In this document: in pieces, positions 55,998-64,000 of the stretch
Layout: the number at the start of each line of letters is the position of its first letter
Numbering within the stretch: position 1 is the stretch's first letter
NCBI GenBank assembly: GCA_015178975.1
Contig: WHVD01000001.1
Span: 496,001-560,000, forward strand
DNA length: 64,000 bases
Source of the DNA: Hysterangium stoloniferum
Lineage: Eukaryota > Basidiomycota > Agaricomycetes > Hysterangiales > Hysterangiaceae
Direction: 5' to 3'
Made by a program: the position numbers and the translations under genes
Notes under the pieces: generated by a model
What the model saw: the letters and a program-made list of their open reading frames with translations, nothing else
Told to the model about the DNA's origin: nothing
The model's database searches: none

Positions 55998-57348
55998 TGT
56001 TACAACCGTGTTGCAACCTGACAGTCTCCAATGATACTATCGTCCACCTGTGCTTCAAGTTAGTGGTCAAGTCATTGTATTGGAAACCATCGGTAACCCG
56101 ACACTGATGTATACCTCCATGGCGATCAAACCCCGTTTACACCCCTGTCAAGTTATACTTGTACCATCTGGTTATGCTTTGATACATCCCCTTTTACTTA
56201 TGATGATCTGTTCTACACTATGTTTCACCTATACCCATATATACCTGTAACCCTTTGTGAAGGGTATGCATATATCATGATCAGGCTGTTAAATATTATA
56301 CATATTATAGTACATTATTACCTAGTATTATTTCCTTTCTTTACTTCCTTTTACTTTTCGAGCATACCCTTATTTCTTAGTTCGAAGCATTGTGTATACC
56401 TGTGGGCGCACTCAGTGCCAAGAGAAGAGACACTTTTTACCCAGCAGACACCACCTCGTAACAACCCAGACGTTGAATAGCGAGAGGTGTCAAGGGTAAC
56501 TTCTCAGCTACCTATAAAGGTAGTGTTTTCTTGCATACTAATATTTGTTGGACTCAAACTGCGAAGGTCGAGTCCCACTCTCAAGTCTTTGCACTCATTG
56601 ACACTGTAGTCGACTCGCGCTGCTATCTCTCTTACTTCTAGCTACAAGTTGTACCGTAAAGGTCAACTCTTCTATTCTCTTGTTCTAGTCGTCATGAGCA
56701 ACTGCACAGTTGCTCTTGTGACGTGTAGTGCATCTTCCTACTAGTACTATCAGTCTAGTAACCTATTGTATAGTACTGAACGGTCTATACTTTCTAATAG
56801 TAGTTGGATAAACACTATTATTTGTATATCGAGCGGTCAGAATCTATCGACTCTTCACACCCTTGGACTATTTCCTTTTCTCATAATTCCACTCTCCACT
56901 AATTGCGGCTTCCAATCTTATCGTAACCTTCTGGTTTCTAGTCAAGTCTATTTGTCAATAATATTTCTGCTCTTCCCTTAGTTAGTAGTTTCTAGACACT
57001 GACAACTTGTATATAAACCCACTGTAATGTAGCTACTAGGCAATCAGAATATCGACTCAGAACACCCATATACATCTCCCATAGTCTCACTCTATGTAAG
57101 TATCCCACTCTCCACCTCTGCTTGCACTCGCTCACTCTCATTCTCCAACCCTACAACCCCCAACTATCCTTCAGTTTCCAATCGGTGACTTACCAAGAGG
57201 ATTATCTGATATGACTTAGTTTTCACCTGCCCGAACTTTAAGGACATCTGATGGTAACTTGCAAGGGCGCAGCACATAAGCTGAAGCCAAGTCCTTCCAT
57301 TCGGTCCCCATCGGTCTTCCGACATCAGTCAGTTTTTCTGTTCTTAAC
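55998..57348. mobile_element. Solo LTR, family 7 (1351 bp), duplication GCTTC
   Basis: TGTTACAACCGTG to GTTCTTAACA, flanked by GCTTC on both sides (55993-55997, 57349-57353) within the DIRS remnant. U5 motif at about 57262-57293. The interior holds short unassigned frames only. Confidence 0.85.
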
Positions 57349-57457
57349 AGCTTCTGATGATGCACTAGGCAGCTCATTCAGGAGGTGCTGGAGTATTAAC
57401 TGAATCCAGCATACATATGTCTGCCCAGACCACCAAGTTTTTTGGGGGGGACACTCC

Positions 57458-57859
57458 TCACAATTTGAAGCTGATTGCAAACATGGCAATGGAGCATAGG
57501 AAAGTCCTCATCCATGGAATGATGGACAATGTGTGCACCAGTGTCTCATGCAGCCCCTCTGCATCATTCCCTGAGAAATGGCTGTACTCTACTGCCCACT
57601 GCTTGACTAGCTCCAGGGTCACTTTGAGTGTCTCATCCGGTACTGCTACACTCTTGGTATTCAAATTCCATATGCAGCTTACTTGCTTCTGTGCCAGTGA
57701 AAAAGGTCTTGTTATGTTCTTGCCCCATGGTATGCCAAACTGTGTTATCAAGGCAATGGAATTGACTTCTGTCCAAACCTCTCCCAGCAAGTGAATGTCC
57801 AGGAAGTCAATTACATTTGAGCAGCTACCTGAAGCAGCTAAATTGGATGCCACATCCAC
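57458..57859 (-). pseudogene. RT fragment of the second DIRS
   Basis: A 133-codon frame matches the RT thumb region of the first DIRS, with LHETLVHTLSIIPWMRTFL against the related LHRKLVHISTMFPWIRPF. No catalytic box is retained. Confidence 0.7.
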
Positions 57860-58186
57860 AAAGGTGCCCCAATCTGTTACTTAATATACCTGCCATGCTG
57901 GTGGGGTCAGGCAGTGATGTGACCTGCTCAGGTCAGAGTCCCTGCAGGCTCCTGCTCTGTGGTTCTCATCAAAGCAGATGCTGTACATATGTGTGGGTGT
58001 CAATGCAGCTGTCACCCCATCTGCACCACAATCCAAGTGCCCAACATTTGGCACTGTGCAACCAGGATGGCCTTCTTTCCTGCCATCATGAGCCTCAACT
58101 TCCACTTAGTGGGAAAGTGTCCTTCACTCCACACCTGAGCAGCTTGGGTCATGAGATAAGTTATGGGCAGATTCCACAATGTAGTG

Positions 58187-58497
58187 TGTTGAAATCTGCT
58201 AGCCTGGGGATCACAGTACGAGGACTCTCTACAATTGGAGCATAGCCACTAAGAGTAGAGCGGGTAGATACTAAGCCGGTGATATTGCTAGGCTTTCAGA
58301 TGAGGGATCTACTCCTCATCTGAACTAACTATATACTAGTATACATGGTCTGTGCACTGGTCTGTGCACGATGGCGTGCTATGGATCTAGTGAACTTAAA
58401 CTAAATATATCAATCACATGTGTGAACTGGACGGAACCTATACAGTCACAAGATGAGATATGAGATTACAGTTAATCACTGTTATCATATTCTAACA
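58187..58497. mobile_element. Solo LTR, family 2, duplication TAGTG
   Basis: 311 bp, near-identical to 3549-3859, flanked by TAGTG (58182-58186, 58498-58502). Confidence 0.93.
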
Positions 58498-59033
58498 TAG
58501 TGAAATGGCCTGTACTGAGCTGCATGCATTCCACAATGCAGCTAAATTATCTGAATTGAGCTGCATGCATTCCACAAATGCAGCTAAACTGTGTATTTCT
58601 AGGGAGTTTGCCTTAAACCCTGGTATAATTTCAGGGATTGGAGTCTTCTACTGCCCCAGGTTTCTTTGGTCAGTGATGTTGCAGCATTGACCCTTGTGGT
58701 GCTCCTGGGTTTGTGAACAAATTCATTTTGCCTGGTGAAGCATCTACCATAGGTCTCCCCTCTTGTTCCTTGGAGTTACTGTCATTTAGTAACTGGTGCC
58801 TGTGTGCCATCAACCAGGCTATCTCCCACCATTTCCAACAGACTTTTTGGTGGTACTACTGAATGTTCTGGGATCCCAGCAGCCCCAGGTGTTATGGCCC
58901 CAAACCCTGCCTCTGCATGAGGTAGGTGCCTCTCTCCACCCAGGTTAATATCCCCAAGTGCACAAAGACTCATCATGGCAAGGATCTAGACCTCATGGTG
59001 TGAGATCTAAATAATTAGAAATGTTTTAAAAAA

Positions 59034-59771
59034 ATGATAATACATCAATTGAGCATAAAATCTTTAAAGACTAGAATGACAGAGTCATCACAGAAAACAA
59101 AAGGCATGAGAATCCTTTGTATGCTTGGCTGGATGTTGAGTGCTGAACTTCTCCCAGCATGCCAAGGATTGTGCAGCACTCTTACTATCCTTGGACACAG
59201 AATTGCCTCGTCTAACAAGTTTCCATCTTGCCAATCTCTTTGGTCTCTATCCACACAAATGTCTGGATATACATATGTATCTCAGCAATGAGCTCAGATA
59301 TATCTGGACCACAGATCATATGAGAGATTTCCATTGTATGATCCAAAGGCAAATCCTTTCCATGGCCTACATCCAAGAGCCACTGAGCAAACTGTTGACT
59401 GTCTGGATCATCCTGGTCCACCTGCATATTCTTTTTCAACAAAAGTACCTTAATATGCTTCCACAGTTCAGACTTTTGGATAAATTGTCCAATGATGTGT
59501 TCTTTTGACCCACATGGTACAACAGGCAAAGTCTGCTGGAAGTTACCTCCCCAGCAACAGGAATCCCTCCAAAGGGAAGAGCCTCCTTGTCTAGTAAATC
59601 CCTCAAGGTTCTGTCAACTGCCTCACATGTGAAATGTGACTGCATTGGAACCTCATCCTAGATGATCAGTTGGACTGCCTTCATGAGCTCTACCTTTTGT
59701 GAACCCTTTTTGATGTGACATAGAGCATCCTTCTCACAGGGAACAGGGATTGAGAATGTGATGTGAGAAAG
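59034..59771 (-). pseudogene. Helitron helicase fragment
   Basis: Frames 59645-59436 (FTCEAVDRTLRDLL, PFGGIPVAG) and 59529-59212 (QFAQWLLDVGHGKDLPLDHT) match the middle of the helicase at 47621-48000. It is cut at 59771 by an LTR. The flank near 59090-59190 also resembles 2540-2640. Confidence 0.75.
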
Positions 59772-60095
59772 TATTAGAGTATGGTGACGTATGATTAGTA
59801 TCATGCCATACCTCGTCTTGTGACTGCATATTTCTTTACCGGTTCACGCATGTGATTAGTTATATTTAGTTTAGTGTTCACTTAGTTCCATGTTATGGAC
59901 ACACATTTACAGCGCAGAACAGTGCACAGACCATGTATCATAATATATAGTTACATCCAGATGAGAGTAGAGCCTCATCTGGAAACCTAGTTATATCACT
60001 GGTTTATACCTCTACCCGCTCATCTCTTAGTGGCATTTGCTCCAAGTATTTGAGAGTCTTTGCACTGTGATTCCCCAGGCTTGCAGATTCCAACA
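59772..60095. mobile_element. Solo LTR, family 2, diverged and inverted, duplication GAAAG
   Basis: 324 bp, TATTAGAG to GATTCCAACA, flanked by GAAAG (59767-59771, 60096-60100). It is the inverse of 3549-3859 with many substitutions. Confidence 0.85.
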
Positions 60096-60109
60096 GAAAG
60101 TACATGTCA

Positions 60110-61105
60110 CAAAAATAGAAAACCTCCACTCAGACCTAAGCAGGCCTGAGCAGGTCAGTCAGATGCTCAGATTTGCTGACTGACAAATCGGGCCTGATTT
60201 TGTTGAAGACTTGGACCAGGCCTGTCCAGGCTAGTCAGGTGACCTGCTTAGGCCTGAACAGGTCACATGAAACTAAACAGGCTACCTGATTTGTTGAACG
60301 GCTAATCAGCCCTGAGACTTGCTGTCCAGGCTCATCAGGCCTGTTCAGGCTTGGACAGGTCATGTGAAGCTGACCAGGCCTAGTTGATTTACTGAATGGC
60401 TGGTCAGGCCTGATTTTGTTGAAGCAGGTTGTGTAACTAAATAAAAATAAAAAAGGGTGGAGCGGTTCAACCTGACAGAACCACACAACTCCCTCTCTCT
60501 TATTGTTTGTTCTAGCTCTAATTAAATCTTTGATTACTAGCTCTCAGTGTAGCGGATGAATTAGGCACCCAAGAGGTACACAGAGTAAATGATATTTAAT
60601 TAATTTACTCAAAACACAAATTGAACACACGACTGACAAATAATTACTACTTACATAATCACAATGGTACAATATTACAACTAGGCTACAAGACCTCTAT
60701 AACTACATCTGTCTGTAATCTATATACTGTAACTACCAACAATTTCTCCACTTAATAAGACAATATCTGCACCAGCGACTTCATTCTATTGTCACTTTTG
60801 ACTGATCTACCTGAGCTCTATATAAATATGATAGATAGATAGATATGTTCCATTTTCATAGTAGTGTCAGGCCTGAAAGGCCTATGTGGCTACTCCGATA
60901 CCTAATATTTAATTACACGGCTATCTAGGGAAGAGTGGGCGATGGTGGGGGCATTGAAAGTGTGTGGTACTGGGGTGAGGTGGGTACCGTGATATAGAGG
61001 AGCAGTAATGAATATAATTGTTAGGAAAACGAGTCTTGAAGAAGCAAGCACTCATATGAAAAAGGTGAGACAGAATGTCTCGAGAAGATGCAATAAGGGT
61101 CATAA
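60110..61105. repeat. Imperfect repeats of a CAGGCCTG-rich unit, then non-coding sequence
   Basis: From about 60130 to 60425, several imperfect ~80-100 bp units contain GACAGGTCATGTGAAGCTGA and CAGGCCTGATTTTGTTGAA. From 60480 to 61105 no gene is seen. A GATA microsatellite lies at about 60833. The block directly before 61106 may hold the copia LTR. Confidence 0.5.
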
Positions 61106-61970
61106 ATGTTCAATCTCCTCTCAAATATACTATTATATATGCCTAGTATAGTTAGTGAATCTCGTGCTCAAGTCGTTGGACCAATGGAAACTGGGGAACT
61201 GGTGGATCCTGTACATGCAGATTCGAAGGTTCCTACAAAGGAGCTTGAGATCGAGGAGGCCTGGGAACTTCGTAAGAAGAGGGCCTATAGTAAAATAATG
61301 CCATGCATTGAAGATGAGCCTAGGGTGGCTATAATGGTGGATAGTAATCCAATTAATGCATGGGAAACTTTGAAGATGACCTACGGGACACAATTGGCCA
61401 ATAGTTGAGTGACACTACTTTCAGAGCTTGTTCACATGCATTACGACAGGATGGGTATCATCAAATATAAGGCCCAGATGGATTCCATTAGGCTCAAACT
61501 GTTGGAGGCTGGATATGCCATCATGAATGCTGATTATCTCAGTTTATTCATGAGTACGCTGCCTGAGGATTTTGATATAATGTCAACAACAATCAATTAT
61601 GATGTTGACACTGTTGAAGAAGTCATCAATAAGTCATGACAAGTCGAAATTCGAAAATAAATATGTCCCAGTTATGCTGAAGGTTCTGTGTTTCATGCCC
61701 AGAGGGGTATTAGTCCACAAAGAGGAATGTATGGAAGTAGGGGATGTGGTCGTGCTGCCATTCTATGTGGAATGCTGATCAGGAGGAGCAATCCTTAATC
61801 AGGTTGTTTCAAATGTGGATATTCATCACATTGGGCAAGGGATTGATACTCGGATGCAGATTTTGCAAGAGATAATGAAGATAGATGATCTACAGGTGGA
61901 TATGCGATTTTTCTTGGTTTGGGGGTGGTATCTTGGTCTTCGAGGAAACAGTCAACAGTCACCCTTTTGT
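61106..61970 (+). pseudogene. Copia retrotransposon remnant, gag plus the RNase H end
   Basis: Frames 61106-61408 and 61409-61639 form a copia-type gag (INAWETLKMTYG, then LSLFMSTLPEDFDIM) with a stop between them. A zinc knuckle CFKCGYSSHWARDC is readable at about 61803-61845. Soon after, STGGYAIFLG and VSWSSRKQSTVTLLS (about 61885-61970) are the extreme C-terminal RNase H segment. Protease, integrase and RT are deleted between. Confidence 0.75.
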
Positions 61971-61979
61971 CTTTAATAA

Positions 61980-62297
61980 TATCTCAGTCAACACACAATG
62001 AGAATCGACTGAGATATTATATTCATTCTTGGTTATAGGCACCGGGTTTGATGTGAATTTTGAGTGTTGATACCATGTAGGACAGATCAGGCCACATTGC
62101 AATTTGCATGTACATGATAGAGCTAAGCAATTTGTGATATGGTTTGTCGGCCATGAAAGTACGATCCTCTCTTGTGGATGGCACCAGGTGGCAGAGGAGT
62201 ACTGCAGGATTACAGTCTGCCATCCCAAACCTATTGAGGATGCACTTGAGGTCTTGTATGATTTCCACATTACGGATGACAGGTAAGGCCTTATCAA
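61980..62297 (-). pseudogene. Copia RT/RNase H fragment in inverse orientation
   Basis: The minus-strand frame 62268-62023 reads LNRFGMADCNPAVLLCHLVP and MYMQIAMWPDLSYMVSTL, the copia region between RT and RNase H. It faces the gag/RNase H piece, so the element was rearranged by inversion. Confidence 0.75.
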
Positions 62298-63359
62298 CTC
62301 ATGGATTGGGGAGTGGTGGTGTTGTGGGTATAACTTAGAGCAATGTCAGACGATAGGGTGGAGTGGGTGATCAGGGGGGAGTGATGATAAATATGATAAG
62401 CTAAAGGACTCTCAGCTCTTGTACAAGAGGAAGAGGGAGATTATCTGGTAGGGCATCCATAGCACTGCTTGAAACATTGTCAGCATTCATCAATATTTTG
62501 TAACCCACGACTTTCTTACCCATAAGCGTATACCTGCAGAAGTCATTATTTGCGGAGTATCAATGTCTTGTAGCAATGGACCTACCATTTGCATAATGCC
62601 TACAATCTGATCATTGAAAGGCTGTGGGATTCTAGCTGCTGCCCACTACTAGAGCATGGTCAACCTTAGCAGTGATAATATTGGAGGCAGAATGAGAAAT
62701 GGCACCCCTATTGGAATGATCAGCAAGATTAAGTGCTTGTGGTTGGGTGGACTGACATACATTGTGATGAAAATGACCAGGAAATTCAACCAGATAGCAA
62801 AGTAGGCCAGATCTAGCAAAGTGTCATCATGCAATTATTCTGGTATAAGTAAGAAGATCTTACTGCCGAAGTTTTGAAGAGACCTTATTCGACCAATGAT
62901 CATACCCGCCAACATCCAAATCAAGGCAAGCACTGAGAAGCATACCTGGGTCATTGTTTGGAAAGCGATAATCTGAATAATATATAGAATTGTACCTTGC
63001 CCTTGGAGATTTGGGACAGACCCTGTGTGTTTCTAAATGAATAAACTTTAATATGAGAAAACAAGAAATTTAAAGGTAATATCAATTGCAACCTAAATAA
63101 AAAGAACAGTCACAGATGCTGCAAGCATCCTGTGAGATGGGAGAGGAAGGAATGGAGACAAGGGAAAAATAGAGAGATGGTCATGTCAATGTGACATTGA
63201 GGCAAGTGACCTATGATCGCTAAAGAACTCGGGAAAATAAAATTTGACCGATACAAGTAAAGCTCAAGTGTCTCAAAAGTTATTTAAGTAATAAAAGATG
63301 GATTTTATTAGTCAAATTTTAACTCATCCTTGTCCCATTGCTGAGCTATGACAATGTGA
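62298..63359. other. Unassigned, CpG-poor remnant sequence
   Basis: Frames on the minus strand (for example around 62830-62640, FPGHFHHNVCQSTQPQALNL, and 62540-62430) look like decayed coding sequence, but I do not recognise a family. No repeat partner in the window was found. Confidence 0.4.
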
Positions 63360-64000
63360 TCAATTACCCACCTTTGTCCTCCTGGTCATCCTGACAGCCT
63401 TAGGGCTCAGTTGAGGTTTCTCCTTCCCCACCTTCCTACCTGCAACCACCACTGCTTCCTCAGTGCTTGGGAAATTTTCTGCACATGGAATCCCTGACAT
63501 GTGAGACTCCGAACAATGAGCAAGGGGAGGGTCATCAATAATGCCAGGTGGTGTCTCTGATGTTGGGGCATGATGGGGATGGGGATCATGTGAGAGGGCA
63601 AAATGGGCCTGTAAAACAAATAAAAATTATTAAATAATATGCACTTAAAAGAGCACCCCTTACACATATTCCAGTCATGGCAATAGCTCTTGGGGTGATT
63701 TCGGATATACCCCATCTACTCTCCTTGACCCCTCTAAGATGGTTTGGTTGGTCTAGTGAGCCCTGGCCATGCACAATTGACTTGTAAAGCTATATATAGC
63801 ATTAACAAGTTGAAATTTGATATATCTAACATGAGTTACTCACCTGAATGAGGACTGGATTGAGGAATAGTTTGTAGATATCAACTTTACCACGGTAATT
63901 GTGGTGGAGAATCGGTGCACATGGCTCGTAATATATTTCCCCATTGTCTGTCTGCACCCACCCAATAAGTTCACAGCAGTGGATTTCTCGCCAGTCATGT
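63360..64000 (-). CDS. 3' part of a spliced host-type gene, running off the window
   Basis: Three exons read on the minus strand: 64000-63844 (partial), 63780-63664 and 63608-63360 ending TGA. The introns are 63 nt (GTGAGT...TTACAAG) and 55 nt (GTAAGG...TTTTACAG). The frame is open across both joins: exon 1 reads HDWREIHCCELIGWVQTD and ends NPVLIQ, exon 2 runs SIVHGQG to AMTGIC, and exon 3 runs AHFALSHDPHPHH to TRRTKVGN (82 residues). The segment SEITPRAIAMTGICAHFALS resembles a TPG-x-IA-x-A motif I associate with an uncharacterised mushroom protein family. Function unknown. The Lys/Arg-rich tail could be a nuclear signal. Confidence 0.7.

Larger units (their letters stand above)
53771..58860 (-). 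mobile_element. Second decayed DIRS-type element, broken by three LTRs
   Basis: Its pieces parallel the DIRS at 10859-14810 in the same order. 53771-54250 corresponds to the recombinase (with the text WLQGNLLAALHYPTIST), 55187-55990 to recombinase start and RNase H, and 57349-58180 to RT, where the frame 57859-57458 reads NSIALITQFGIPWGKNITR. It is interrupted by LTRs at 54474-55164, 55998-57348 and 58187-58497. The right limit is approximate. Confidence 0.7.

Overview
The window is a transposon-dense piece of a fungal chromosome, most likely from a basidiomycete of the Agaricomycetes type. The signs are GT-AG introns of about 50-80 nt in the two genes that look like host genes, a P-loop GTPase of a type I know from mushroom genomes, and DIRS, chromovirus gypsy, Helitron, Tc1 and copia elements. 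Most repeats have lost CpG (CG turned into TG or CA), as expected after cytosine methylation or a RIP-like process. The GTPase gene (about 29.9-37.5 kb) and the one intact gypsy element keep their CpGs.

Layout. 1-3.9 kb: decayed gypsy remnant, tandem repeats and a solo LTR. 3.9-10.9 kb: a solo LTR (flanking duplication GTTGA) split by a 6.4 kb AT-rich element with 671-675 bp direct terminal repeats. It has no reverse transcriptase. It carries a 530-residue unknown protein, a small unknown protein, a perfect 301 bp inverted repeat, a broken PD-(D/E)XK nuclease-like gene and a DDE transposase with a C-terminal chromodomain. 10.9-14.8 kb: decayed DIRS retroelement. 14.8-28.1 kb: a fold-back Tc1-like element into which other elements have nested (a poly-A retrocopy, a long LTR-like insert, a complete 8.1 kb gypsy with duplication ACATT, and another LTR). 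The gypsy has gag, pol and a spliced antisense gene for a zinc-cluster protein.

29.9-37.5 kb holds the most striking object. A GTPase gene with ordinary small exons runs into a chain of 87 exon-like units, 86 of exactly 3 nt and one of 6 nt, each between an AG acceptor and a GT donor. The first 21 are separated by unrelated intron sequences. The last 66 are separated by copies of one ~68 nt intron sequence, so the region also looks like a satellite. Read as codons, the 87 units are in frame with the GTPase, contain no stop and read into a normal terminal exon ending in TGA. The predicted protein is 385 residues from about 97 exons.

38.4-42.7 kb: a third copy of the 6.4 kb element's terminal repeat, broken by a Tc1 element that is itself broken by a younger Tc1 element with an intact transposase. 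43-51 kb: Helitron Rep/helicase remnants with gypsy-family solo LTRs. 51-60 kb: nested solo LTRs in a second DIRS remnant, then a Helitron fragment. 61-62.3 kb: rearranged copia remnant. 63.4-64 kb: the 3' three exons of a spliced host gene on the minus strand, running off the window.

All readings are by eye from the sequence; no searches were run.
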